DNA from: Verrucomicrobiota bacterium
Lineage (GTDB): Bacteria; Verrucomicrobiota; Verrucomicrobiia; Limisphaerales; Fontisphaeraceae
Assembly (NCBI GenBank): GCA_037139415.1
Contig: JBAXGN010000002.1
Span: 43,439-107,438 of the forward strand
Reading direction: 5' to 3'
DNA: 64,000 bases
In this document: piece by piece, positions 12,226 to 21,229 of the stretch
Position numbering within the stretch: position 1 is the stretch's first letter
How the letters are laid out: the number at the start of each line of letters is the position of its first letter
Position numbers and translations under genes: made by a program
The notes under the pieces: generated by a model
Database searches by the model: none
The model's input: the letters and a program-made list of their open reading frames with translations, nothing else
What the model was told of the DNA's origin: nothing

Positions 12226-15120
12226 ATGAAATATAAATTGGCGATTGTTATTTTGCTCGTCGCTCTGGGGTTGAATGTCCCGGCGGCTTTGGTGCCCGTT
12301 CAATTGCGGTGCGAATACCGCGCCAACCCGCTGGGACTAGACGAGCCCCTGCCGCGATTCAGTTGGGCCGCCACCGCCAAGGAACGCGCCCAGAAGCAAT
12401 CCGCCTATCAGGTGTTGGTGGCGTCCTCCCTCGCCTTGCTAAAACAGAATCAGGGGGATCTTTGGGACTCGGGCAAAGTCACCGGCGATCAAAGCACGCA
12501 GGTAACCTACGCCGGCAAGCCGTTGGCAGCGCGCCAGAAATATCATTGGAAGGTGATGCTCTGGGATCGCGCGGATAAGGCTTCCGAGTGGAGTGCGCCG
12601 GCCTTTTGGACCATGGGTTTGTTGCAGCCGGCCGATTGGTCGGCGGAATTCATTTCGGTGCGCGACAATTCGCCGGTGCATGCCGACCGGCAGAATCTGC
12701 TGTTGCCGCCCGCCCGTCAGTATCGCAAGGAGTTTAATGCCGCGAAACCGGTGCGGCGCGCCACCATTTATGCGACGGCTCTTGGTATCTATGAACTGCA
12801 ATTGAACGGGCAGAGGGTAGGGGAGGCGTTCTTCGCTCCCGGCTGGACGGATTACCGCCAGCGCGTTTATTACCAGGCTTACGATGTGACCGCGCTGGTG
12901 CAAAACGGCCCCAATGCCGTGGGCGCCATCGTGGCCGATGGCTGGTACGCCGGGTATGTCGGGTACGGATTGCTCGTCGGTTACGGACCCAACCAGACGG
13001 GCCGCAATATCTACGGTAAGACGCCCGCGCTGCTCGCCCAGCTTGAAGTCGAGTACGCCGATGGCACGCTGGAAACCGTGGCCACCGATCCGACGTGGAA
13101 AGTCACCAGCGAGGGCCCCTTCCGCGAGGCCGATCTGCTGATGGGCGAGCGTTATGATGCCCGCCAGGAAATGCCCGGCTGGTCCAAGCCCGGCTTTGAC
13201 GATCATCAATGGGTGCCCGCCATCCGCGCCGGTGACAACGGCAGCGTGAAGGCCACCTTTTACGAATCCGCTGATTCGGGCAAAGCGAAGCGCCAGCGCG
13301 AGGTCGAGTTGGGTTTCATTAAGCCCGCCAAGGTTGAGGCGTATCCCACCGATCCGGTGCGCCTCATCGAGGAGATCAAGCCACTCACCGTGACCGCTCG
13401 CACCAACGGCGTGTACATCTTCAACCTCGGCCAGAACTTTGCGGGCACCGTGCGCTTGAAGGTCAAAGGCAAGACCGGCACGGAGATCAAGCTGCGCTAC
13501 GGCGAAATGGTGCATCCGGATGGCCGGTTGATGACCGAGAATCTCCGCAAGGCGCGGGCCACGGATTATTATATTCTCAAGGGCGATTCCAAGGGCGAAG
13601 TCTATATGCCGCGCTTCACGTCGCACGGATTCCAATACGTCGAGGTCACCGGTTACCCCGGCAAACCGAAGCTGGACGCCATCACCGGCCTTGTCCTGCA
13701 CAGCGACACTCCGCTGACCAGCCAGTTCGAGTGCAGCGATCCCATGGCCAATCGCCTGTTCAAAAACATCGTGTGGACCCAGCGCGCCAATTTCGTCGAG
13801 TTGCCCACCGATTGCCCGCAGCGGGATGAGCGCGAGGGCTGGATGGGCGACGCCCAAATCTACGTCCGCGCCGCCACCTACAACGCGGATGTCGCCGCCT
13901 TCTACAGCAAGTGGCTGCGCGAAGTGCGCGAGGCGCAACTGCCCAGCGGCGCTTACCCGGATTATTGCCCCTGGCCGTTCCAGCACGGCAAAGCCTACGC
14001 CGCGGCCTGGACCGATGCCGGCATCATCGTGCCGTACACCCTCTGGAAAGTGTATGGCGACAAACGCATCATCGAGCGCCAATGGGATTCCATGGTCAAG
14101 TTCATGGATTGGCGGCAGCGGGTCTCGCCGGACCGCAAGGGTTACCAGCAACCGGACGCCAACACCTGGGGCGACTGGCTTAACTTAAATGAAAAGACGC
14201 CCATCGAATTCATTGACGCCGCCTACTTCAAGTGGGATGCCGACCTCATGGCCCAAATGGCGCAGGCCCTCGGCAAACAAAAGGAATACGACGACTACTA
14301 CCGCCTGCAAGTGGAAGTCGCCGCCCAATTCAGCCGCGATTACCACGATTACAACGTCCCCGGCGGGATGAAGATCAACACCCAGACCGCCTATGCCCTC
14401 GCCATCATGTTTGGCCTGCGCCCCAGCATGTCCTATGAAGCCGCCGCGCGGCTCCTCGCCGAACGGGTCGCCCAGAACGGCCACCGCATGGCCACCGGCT
14501 TCCTCGGCACCAAGCCGCTGTTGCCCGCCCTCAGCGCCCACGGCCAGCACGACCTTGCCGTGCGCCTTTTCCAAAGCCGCAAATATCCCTCGTGGGGCTA
14601 CGAAGTCGAGAACGGCGCCACCAGCATCTGGGAACGCTGGGACAGCTTCACCAAAGAGCACGGCTTCAACGGCGCAGGCGGCAACCAGAACGCCGCCATG
14701 AACTCCTTCTCCCACTACTCCTTCGGCGCGGTCTGCGAATGGATGTTCCAATCCCTGGCAGGCATTGACACCGACGGCGTGGGCTTCCGCAAAATCCTCA
14801 TCCGCCCCCTGCCGCCCACGCCCGGCAGCAACCCGGACCAGACGCCCATCAACTGGGTGCGCGCCCACTACGACAGCCAGCACGGGCGCATCGCCACCGA
14901 TTGGAAAAACACCAGGGAACAATTTGAACTGCGCGTGACCATCCCGGTGAACACCACCGCCACCGTCCATATCCCCGCCGCCAGCGCGGCCGACGTCACC
15001 GAAAGCCGCCAGCCTCTGGACAAGGCCGAAGGCGTCCAAGTGCGCGGCCAGGAAGGCAACGTCGTGCTGCTCGAAATCGGTTCCGGCACCTACAACTTCG
15101 TGGCCAAGGGCAAACGGTAG
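12226..15120 (+). CDS. Secreted alpha-L-rhamnosidase (GH78)
   Basis: A 964-aa exported enzyme expected to remove terminal alpha-L-rhamnose from plant or microbial glycans. I start at 12226, which gives a clean signal peptide (KYKLAIVILLVALGLNVPAA); an ATG at 12151 would add 25 polar residues in front of it. Domains: an N-terminal beta domain (PVQLRCEYRANPLGLDEPLP, the GH78 N signature), the RhaN-type carbohydrate domain (about 150-330, GWTDYRQRVYYQAYDVT), a beta-sandwich, and the (alpha/alpha)6 catalytic barrel with TDCPQRDEREGWMGDAQ (acid-side carboxylates) and GATSIWERWDSF (likely base Glu). A C-terminal beta domain closes the protein. Lone gene, converging with the TIR-ROCO gene. Confidence 0.96.
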   Translation: MKYKLAIVILLVALGLNVPAALVPVQLRCEYRANPLGLDEPLPRFSWAATAKERAQKQSAYQVLVASSLALLKQNQGDLWDSGKVTGDQSTQVTYAGKPLAARQKYHWKVMLWDRADKASEWSAPAFWTMGLLQPADWSAEFISVRDNSPVHADRQNLLLPPARQYRKEFNAAKPVRRATIYATALGIYELQLNGQRVGEAFFAPGWTDYRQRVYYQAYDVTALVQNGPNAVGAIVADGWYAGYVGYGLLVGYGPNQTGRNIYGKTPALLAQLEVEYADGTLETVATDPTWKVTSEGPFREADLLMGERYDARQEMPGWSKPGFDDHQWVPAIRAGDNGSVKATFYESADSGKAKRQREVELGFIKPAKVEAYPTDPVRLIEEIKPLTVTARTNGVYIFNLGQNFAGTVRLKVKGKTGTEIKLRYGEMVHPDGRLMTENLRKARATDYYILKGDSKGEVYMPRFTSHGFQYVEVTGYPGKPKLDAITGLVLHSDTPLTSQFECSDPMANRLFKNIVWTQRANFVELPTDCPQRDEREGWMGDAQIYVRAATYNADVAAFYSKWLREVREAQLPSGAYPDYCPWPFQHGKAYAAAWTDAGIIVPYTLWKVYGDKRIIERQWDSMVKFMDWRQRVSPDRKGYQQPDANTWGDWLNLNEKTPIEFIDAAYFKWDADLMAQMAQALGKQKEYDDYYRLQVEVAAQFSRDYHDYNVPGGMKINTQTAYALAIMFGLRPSMSYEAAARLLAERVAQNGHRMATGFLGTKPLLPALSAHGQHDLAVRLFQSRKYPSWGYEVENGATSIWERWDSFTKEHGFNGAGGNQNAAMNSFSHYSFGAVCEWMFQSLAGIDTDGVGFRKILIRPLPPTPGSNPDQTPINWVRAHYDSQHGRIATDWKNTREQFELRVTIPVNTTATVHIPAASAADVTESRQPLDKAEGVQVRGQEGNVVLLEIGSGTYNFVAKGKR

Positions 15121-15144
15121 GCGCAGCCCCCACTCATCCCATCT

Positions 15145-15164
15145 TTCTCTCCCGTTGGGGAGAA
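15145..15164. terminator. Hairpin between convergent genes
   Basis: ttctctcc (15145-15152) pairs with ggggagaa (15157-15164) around a 4-nt loop, with one T-G pair, in the 51-bp gap between the convergent rhamnosidase and TIR-ROCO genes. Its position suits transcription termination, but there is no T-run on either side. It could instead be a copy of the same dispersed dyad seen at 8134. Confidence 0.4.
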
Positions 15165-15171
15165 GGTGCCC

Positions 15172-18063
15172 TCAGGGCATCGGTCTGGAATCCAGTTCCT
15201 CCGCCACGCGGCGAATACCTTTGGCGACATCGGTCCAAGCGGTGTCGCGGTCTTCCCATTTCTTCACTGGGCGGCCATCTTTGGGTAGTGCCTGCAATTT
15301 ACTGAACGGCGCGCAGTGCCAGTCGCAATCGCGGAGGATGACCGGGATGACCACGGCTTCCTTTTTCTCGTGGCGCTCCATGGCCCGTTTCATTTCAAGG
15401 TCGTAGCAATAATCAGAGGCGATGAAATCGGCGCTGACCAGCAACAGGATGATGTCGGCCTGATTTAGGTGATCATCTATCTGCTTGGCCCATTCTGTGC
15501 CAGCCGTAATGCGCCGGTCATGCCAATCGGAGATTTTGCCTTCCCGCTTGAGTAGTTTGAGGTGCGTTTCCAATTTGTCGCGCAAGGTTTCGTCTTTGTG
15601 CGAATAGCTGTAGAAGAGTTTGGGTGCTTTCATGGTTTCTTCCTTGGTTTTGGTTGTTTTGCGTACATTGGGCAAATCCACGCCGCTGAGCAATTCAACA
15701 ACGCTCACAATGATCACATCATCGCCCACCACCTCCGGGAAATCTTTGATGCCTCTGCGTTCAAACGAAACCAGCTTATCATAATCAATCACCACTTCAG
15801 GATGTTTAGGCAGCGGCACCTTGGTCTTGACCTCCAAGCGCGGAATGCCAGCGTGGATGCGCTCAAAGTCCATTCGGATGACGGCCAGCAGTCGCCGCCG
15901 GCTCTCCGAGCCATCGTCGCGCACGCGCACGACCACCCGCCGGGTGCCAGCCTCGGCCTTGACCATGGCGCGGCAGTTCTCCCAGCGCAAGACCACACCA
16001 GTACGCCAGCGGGGCTGCCCTTGGCTGTGGATATGGGAACGGACGATGAACTGCGGCAGCAGCCCTTCCGGCAGAATGTCATAATGATATTCAAAGTTCA
16101 GGCATTGTTCCGGCGCGAATTCTTTTTTCAAGTCCGGTTCCTCCTTACCCAGCAGTTCGGGCACCAAGTAGCGGTGCTGATTATCGGGGAAGGCAAAGCA
16201 GAGGTGGAATTTGCGCATCAATTCCAACAGGAACTCATGTTTTTCCGGAGGGTATTCCTCGCTGAGGAGAAAGCGTGACAAGTCATGGAGGATCAGCTCG
16301 CCCTGCTGTTTGGCCAGCGCGCTGGCGTTGAGGAGACGGTAAATGCCTTCGGTCACCCACCGGGGTTTGAGCACGCTGGTATCGCGCAGGCGGGGATCAT
16401 CCTTGTAATTGAGCGCGACGCCCAGACAATGCAGAAAACCAGCCAGCTCTTCCTGGGATTTGGAATCCCCTTCGCCCAATCGGGCGCAGGTGGCGCGGAA
16501 CTGGTCAAAACTGAGGTAATTCACTTTCATTCCCGCCAGTTCATCCTTGATCGCAAACCAGGCCTTCGGAAAGCTGGCGCGCACATTGGTCATCTCGCCC
16601 AGCGTCTGCTTAATGCGCGATTCCAATTCCGCAAACCCGGTCGGCGTTCGGCAATCGGTCTTCACATAGCCGCGGATTTGGGGATACTTGGCCTGCAAAC
16701 CACGGTAATTCAGGTCAAACGAATGCTGGTCAATCTTGTTCTGGACAATGATAACCGGGGAATCGCCGCCAAAGCTCGCAATCAGCTTGAGCCAATATTC
16801 CGCATCCAAATCCTCCCCCCCTTCGCGTCCGTTGAGGACCAGTAGGTAGAGGCTGCGATCCGTGAGAAAGAATTGGTGGGTGGCGTGCATGATTTCCTGG
16901 CCACCAAAATCCCAGATATTCATCCGCACTTGGTCTTGGCCCACATTGACCTGCCAATCCGAAATCGCAATGCCTTCAGTCTTGTCGGTGGGTTCAAAAA
17001 TGTTTTTGACGAGGCGATTCACCAGACACGTCTTGCCCACTTCGCCCCGGCCCACCAGAATCAGCTTGGCTTCGTTGAGCGGGCGTTTGCCGCCGCGCAA
17101 GCGGAAATAATAATCCAGGATGCTGGCGGGGTTGGCGGGTTTATTCTTTTCGTCGGCATCTCCCCAAGTTGGCCCAAGGATCTCCGGGGGGATACCGAGT
17201 TTGGGATTGTCATGCAGGTAAAGCCCTTTAAGTGACTTGAGGTTGCGCAGGCTCTCCGGCAAGATGGGTAGTTGATTGTTGCTAAGTTCGAGTGTCCGGA
17301 GCTGGGTTAGTTGGCTGAGGGCTTCCGGCAAGGCAGTCAGGCGGTTGTTGGAGAGGTCGAGCTCTTCAAGTTGGGTGAGTTGGCCGAGGGCTTCAGGTAC
17401 GGCGGTTAGTTGGTTATTTTCGAGGTCGAGGTACGTGAGTTTGGTCAGGTGGCCAAGGGTTTCTGGTAAGGTGATTAAGCGGTTGTTGCGAAGGCTGAGG
17501 CGCTGGAGTTGGGCGAGTTGGCCGAGAGTTTCCGGTAGGGCGGTCAGTTGGTTACCGGAGAGGTTAAGGCGCTGGAGTTGGGCGAGTTGGCCGAGGAACT
17601 CCGGCAACATGGTTAGTTGGTTTTCATTGATATGGAGTTCCTCAAGTTGAGTGAGTTGGCCGAGGGTTTCTGGGAAGGTGGTCAGGTTGTTGCCATCTAG
17701 GTGTAGAATCCGTAGTTGGGTTAGATGGCTAAGGACTTCCGGCAGGTCCGTCAGGTTATTGCCGGCAAGGTCGAGACGCTGGAGCTGAGTGAACTGGCCG
17801 AGGGCTGCTGGTAAGACGGCTAGTTGGTTGCTGGAGAGGTTGAGGTTCGTGAGTTGGACGAGTTGGCCGAGGGGTTCCGGCAAGGCCGTCAGTTCGTTGC
17901 CGAAGAGGATGAGTTCCTGAACTTGGGAAAGTTGGGTAATCGAAGCGGGCAGTTCGGTCAGCCCTAGTAGCGAAAGGTTCAGTTCGCGCGCGCCGGATTT
18001 CCTGGCCAGCTCGATTTTTGCCTCGGCGATTTCCAAGGGGCTTATAAAGTTATCTTTTTCCAT
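15172..18063 (-). CDS. LRR-Roc-COR-TIR protein (bacterial ROCO GTPase with TIR effector)
   Basis: A 963-aa multidomain protein. Residues about 27-297 are about twelve 23-residue leucine-rich repeats of the type 'LxLxxNxLTxLPExLGQLxQLxx'. A Roc GTPase follows, with P-loop LVGRGEVGKT, switch WDFGGQE and base motif NKID. A COR domain (about 520-790) comes next. Residues 811-963 are a TIR domain: KLFYSYSHKDETLRDKLETH, SADFIASDYCYDLEMKRA with the putative catalytic Glu near 890, and VIPVILRDC. The family inference is a GTP-regulated sensor in which the LRRs recognise a ligand and the TIR either consumes NAD+ or signals. It is encoded alone, behind an unusual AT-rich repeat region (18404-18655). 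Confidence 0.93.
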   Translation of the reverse strand: MEKDNFISPLEIAEAKIELARKSGARELNLSLLGLTELPASITQLSQVQELILFGNELTALPEPLGQLVQLTNLNLSSNQLAVLPAALGQFTQLQRLDLAGNNLTDLPEVLSHLTQLRILHLDGNNLTTFPETLGQLTQLEELHINENQLTMLPEFLGQLAQLQRLNLSGNQLTALPETLGQLAQLQRLSLRNNRLITLPETLGHLTKLTYLDLENNQLTAVPEALGQLTQLEELDLSNNRLTALPEALSQLTQLRTLELSNNQLPILPESLRNLKSLKGLYLHDNPKLGIPPEILGPTWGDADEKNKPANPASILDYYFRLRGGKRPLNEAKLILVGRGEVGKTCLVNRLVKNIFEPTDKTEGIAISDWQVNVGQDQVRMNIWDFGGQEIMHATHQFFLTDRSLYLLVLNGREGGEDLDAEYWLKLIASFGGDSPVIIVQNKIDQHSFDLNYRGLQAKYPQIRGYVKTDCRTPTGFAELESRIKQTLGEMTNVRASFPKAWFAIKDELAGMKVNYLSFDQFRATCARLGEGDSKSQEELAGFLHCLGVALNYKDDPRLRDTSVLKPRWVTEGIYRLLNASALAKQQGELILHDLSRFLLSEEYPPEKHEFLLELMRKFHLCFAFPDNQHRYLVPELLGKEEPDLKKEFAPEQCLNFEYHYDILPEGLLPQFIVRSHIHSQGQPRWRTGVVLRWENCRAMVKAEAGTRRVVVRVRDDGSESRRRLLAVIRMDFERIHAGIPRLEVKTKVPLPKHPEVVIDYDKLVSFERRGIKDFPEVVGDDVIIVSVVELLSGVDLPNVRKTTKTKEETMKAPKLFYSYSHKDETLRDKLETHLKLLKREGKISDWHDRRITAGTEWAKQIDDHLNQADIILLLVSADFIASDYCYDLEMKRAMERHEKKEAVVIPVILRDCDWHCAPFSKLQALPKDGRPVKKWEDRDTAWTDVAKGIRRVAEELDSRPMP

Positions 18064-18837
18064 AGCTTCTTTCTCCTGCTTTCGGTCAGCGGTGGTTCGG
18101 TGGGGAATTTAGGGTTTTTGCCCGTGCCAGCCAACTGAAAAGTGGTTCCCAACGACAAAAAACTCGTTTGGAAGGGGGAAAAGGTCGTTAATAAAGAGTT
18201 TTTTATGGATCGCGACCTCCTTTTTGGCCAATGCGTTTGCCGGACGCTTTGGCGGGGTGGTCTTTTTCCGTGGACGACCGGGGAAGCGTTGGTTGAGTTT
18301 GTTGTACCGGCTATAGCCGTTCCATGACCACGAAATGCCCATTCCCGAAATTTTGGTCGGCAAAAGAAGCGTTTTTTGATGATCCGCGTGGGCTGAGTTA
18401 TCTCCAAAATCGGTAAATACGCATGTTATTTTTTGGCGAGCATGTAAAATCGTGATAAATGTTCATGTACAAAATCAAACATAGGCAAAAATCATGATTT
18501 TTGGTCATGTACGATTTTAGACTATAACGAATACCTTCATATACGATTATGTATAATAATGTACATCACAGAAAATCAATATTTTCGTAAGTGTACAATT
18601 TTATACATGGCTAAAAACCGTGATGTTTAATGATGTACAATATTGGCTTATGGCAAATACGACGGTAAACATGGATATATAAAATTGGACTGCCACGTTT
18701 CCGCATTTGACAGGTCGGTTTGGGTTTGGCAGATTGGCTTCCAAGACTTAATTAACGGCAGTAACTTTTCCGGTCATGGCTGCGTGACAGTAGTTTGCCC
18801 GGTTGGCGGTTGGTGATGGGCGGCCAATTGACCGGAT
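18064..18837. other. Long AT-rich intergenic region with tandem repeat
   Basis: About 775 bp between divergent genes, markedly more AT-rich than its surroundings. Open frames at 18042-18407 and 18142-18327 show no family features and I reject them. The middle holds the 42-bp repeat array described separately. The outer parts (18064-18400 and 18660-18837) show nothing I can name. Confidence 0.6.
18404..18655. repeat. Degenerate 42-bp tandem repeat, about six units
   Basis: Units start near 18404, 18446, 18488, 18530, 18572 and 18614. Each has an 'aaaatcrtgat' head and, 20 bases after the unit start, the core TGTAC: at 18466, 18508, 18592 and 18634 exactly, and as TGTTA at 18424 and TGTAT at 18550. 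Extra copies of the core or its variant TATAC lie at 18540, 18560 and 18602. Nearly all core positions are separated by whole multiples of about 10.5 bp, so they face the same side of the helix. The array lies upstream of the TIR-ROCO gene and also upstream of 18838, so it may be a cooperative binding region for either. Confidence 0.7.
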
Positions 18838-19521
18838 ATGACATGGATGTTTATGAAAGACTTGTCCCGTTTGTTTGAAGTGCCATTCGACGATCCGCAC
18901 CTCGGTTTGGGCCATTTGTTGGCCTTTGCCACGGATCATTTGCAGCGGATGATTGCCAATAACCCGGCCTCAGCGCTGGATGCGCGCATCGCAGCCACCC
19001 AAGACGCGTTGGCGCAAGTGAACACGTTCTTCAGCGAAGACAACACCAGCCTTGGCCTCCGCAAGGGGCAAAAAATGGCCAAGCGGAAGTTCCGCGCCGG
19101 TCTGCGGGCCAAAATCGCCAAACTTGCCGGGGCCGTGATGGCTCGGTACGGCCTGCGCACCGCGCTTTACCTGGAATGCTTTCCGCATGGCCGGCGAAAC
19201 TTCAACAGGTGTACGGATGACCAATTGGGAACCCATCTGCTGGTGCTTCGGGACCGCATCGCGGCGCACGGAACGGACCTCGGCGCGACGGCGGTGGCGG
19301 AGTCGGCGGCGCTGGTCGAGGGCTGGGCGTCCATCCATGCCGCCAGCGAAAGCGCCACGGGTGCGAAGACCGCGACGCAGGAGGCGAAAAAACTGGCCCG
19401 CGAACATCTCCAACTGATGCTTTACCTGAACCTGGTGAAGCTGATGGAGCTGTTCCCCCGCCAACCGGAGCGCTGCGGGCTCTACTTGCAACAAAGCTTG
19501 CTGCATCCGCGCCGATTATAG
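18838..19521 (+). CDS. Conserved-looking protein of unknown function
   Basis: A 227-aa, largely helical, basic protein; I do not recognise the family. The true start may be ATG 18838 or the ATG at 18850 (MKDLSRLFEVPF). No signal peptide or membrane segment is seen. It has a central RKGQKMAKRKFRAGL basic patch and an Ala-rich C-terminal helix region (SESATGAKTATQEAKKLAREHL). It converges directly (0-bp gap) with the repetitive protein gene at 19522, so the two stop codons are adjacent. The long clean frame with coding-like third-position GC supports a real gene. Confidence 0.65.
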   Translation: MTWMFMKDLSRLFEVPFDDPHLGLGHLLAFATDHLQRMIANNPASALDARIAATQDALAQVNTFFSEDNTSLGLRKGQKMAKRKFRAGLRAKIAKLAGAVMARYGLRTALYLECFPHGRRNFNRCTDDQLGTHLLVLRDRIAAHGTDLGATAVAESAALVEGWASIHAASESATGAKTATQEAKKLAREHLQLMLYLNLVKLMELFPRQPERCGLYLQQSLLHPRRL

Positions 19522-20976
19522 CTACGGGCCGTCGTCTTGTTCCTCGTCTGATTCGTTGGGCGGCAAGCCGATGATGGTTTGGCCGGCGGCGTTGTTGATG
19601 AGGATTTTTCCACCGGTGTGCGAGGCCTGGGCGAGGACGCCCTCGGTGCCGCCCCAGCGGAGGAGCAACGTGCCGCCGTCATCGGCGGAGCCCATCAGGG
19701 CACGGGCCACGCCGAGGTCGTTGAAGAGGGCGAGTTGCCCGCCGTTTTGGGTGGCGGAGAGGGCGGCGCGGCGCGCGCCATCGGTGCCATGAACCATGAC
19801 GAGCCCGCCATCGGGCTGGCTGCAAATGGTGACGGCGGCCTTGTCTTCTTCAACGCGCTGGAGGTGGATGGAGGAGTTCTTATCATTGCACTCCAGCATC
19901 ACGCCTTGCTGGGTCTGCGTATTGAGAATGGCAAAGTTGGCGGAGTTGGGCTCGACATTGAGCATGGCCTGGGACTGTTTGGAGGCCTGGATGATGAGGG
20001 AAGGATGCTCTTGGAACATGAGAACGATGCGCTCATCTTCCCCCTTACCCGCGAGGGAGAGAATGGTCCCTTTGCCGTGATTCGTGAGCATGAAGCTCTG
20101 GCGACCTTCCGAGTCGCAGAGGTTTATTGACGCGCCATCCACTCTGGCTCCCAGGTCAATATCCGTTTTGCCGCAGGACAACGATACATGCGCGCTGGTT
20201 TTTTCGGCGCTCAGGAAGACGGATTTTTTGCCATCCTCGTCAAACAGGGTGATGGCGCTGCTTTTCGCAGTGGTTATCAGGCCGGCCATGGTTTCGCTGG
20301 TGCTATTGAGCAGGACGGCGCCGCCATCTTCGGTTGCGGCGAGGGTGCCAGTCACGCTGCCATCCGCGCGGTGCACGCTCACCATCCCACCGTGCTCGCC
20401 TTTGGCGGTGAGTTTCACCGCCAACTGCTGTTTCGCCGTGATGAGCATGAGTTCGCCGCCGTTTTGGGCGCCGTAAAGGGTACCCACGGTTTTGCCATCG
20501 TCTTGCACTACGCTGATGGCGCTGGCTTCGGGCAACGCCTTCATGATGGCACGGGGTTTGTCCGCCGCAAAGACGGCGACGTGGCCGAGGCCGGTCGCGT
20601 CTTTGGCGCGGATTTCGGCGGCTTTCTTGAGATCGTGCCCGAAGAACTGACAACTGGCGTTGTTGTCCTCGGTGTCGAGGATGAAGCGCGCCTTGCGATC
20701 ATCGCCGTAAAGCGTCAGGCTGGGGCCGGTTTCCGAAGCCACGAAAACCGCTTGGAGCCCATCCGCCTTTTCTGGATGCGTCAGAATCAGGCCGGAACAG
20801 CGGATGCTGAGGCTGGCGGGTGAATCCGGCCCGTCCGCCGGAGAGATGAAGAGAAACTTCCGCAGCAGAGCCATCTCGGAGCGCAGGTCGGCGAGTTGTT
20901 TCGTTTGCGTGGTCAGCAGCGACCGCAGTTCGGCCATCTCCGCCTTCAGTTGGGCGCCTTCCTCGGGAGTCATCAT
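19522..20976 (-). CDS. Repetitive beta-structured protein with N-terminal coiled coil
   Basis: A 484-aa protein of unknown function. Residues 1-42 are a heptad-patterned coiled coil (EEGAQLKAEMAELRSLLTTQ). The remainder consists of about 30-45-residue repeats with a recurring pattern, 'GGxLxLxxxDGxxRAxLxA' (for example DGARRAALSATQNGGQLALF, DGKTVGTLYGAQNGGELMLI, DGSVTGTLAATEDGGAVLLN). Such patterns usually form beta-solenoids or stacked beta sandwiches, like phage-fibre or surface adhesin stalks. No signal peptide is evident, so it may be cytoplasmic or exported by another route. The C-terminus is acidic (NESDEEQDDGP). Confidence 0.75.
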   Translation of the reverse strand: MMTPEEGAQLKAEMAELRSLLTTQTKQLADLRSEMALLRKFLFISPADGPDSPASLSIRCSGLILTHPEKADGLQAVFVASETGPSLTLYGDDRKARFILDTEDNNASCQFFGHDLKKAAEIRAKDATGLGHVAVFAADKPRAIMKALPEASAISVVQDDGKTVGTLYGAQNGGELMLITAKQQLAVKLTAKGEHGGMVSVHRADGSVTGTLAATEDGGAVLLNSTSETMAGLITTAKSSAITLFDEDGKKSVFLSAEKTSAHVSLSCGKTDIDLGARVDGASINLCDSEGRQSFMLTNHGKGTILSLAGKGEDERIVLMFQEHPSLIIQASKQSQAMLNVEPNSANFAILNTQTQQGVMLECNDKNSSIHLQRVEEDKAAVTICSQPDGGLVMVHGTDGARRAALSATQNGGQLALFNDLGVARALMGSADDGGTLLLRWGGTEGVLAQASHTGGKILINNAAGQTIIGLPPNESDEEQDDGP

Positions 20977-21229
20977 AATTTCTGTGTCCGTTTCAATTTA
21001 TGGTTAACGCGGCAGAAGTTACACGATGGCCGGGCGGGCTGACAAGCCTGATGCGAGCCATAAATAGGGTTCTGGTCAGGTCTGGGCCGATTTCATGGCT
21101 TGTCAGGCCGGGCAATCTAGTGTTCGATACCGCCCTTGGCGCCCCGCAGCATTCACCGATCCTGGATTGGTCCTGCCGCCGGGCGCGAGCTTGAGTGAAA
21201 CCGAGATTAACAAACGCATTGGAATAATT

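Noticed and set aside
12439..14151. 570-codon minus-strand frame inside the rhamnosidase gene
   Set aside because: Antisense shadow of a high-GC gene with clear GH78 features on the plus strand.
18042..18407. 121-codon minus-strand frame upstream of the TIR-ROCO gene
   Set aside because: Overlaps the start of the ROCO gene in another frame, contains no recognisable sequence, and lies partly in AT-rich noncoding DNA.
18404..18655. CRISPR array
   Set aside because: The 42-bp units are contiguous and degenerate, with no separate unique spacers and no cas genes nearby.
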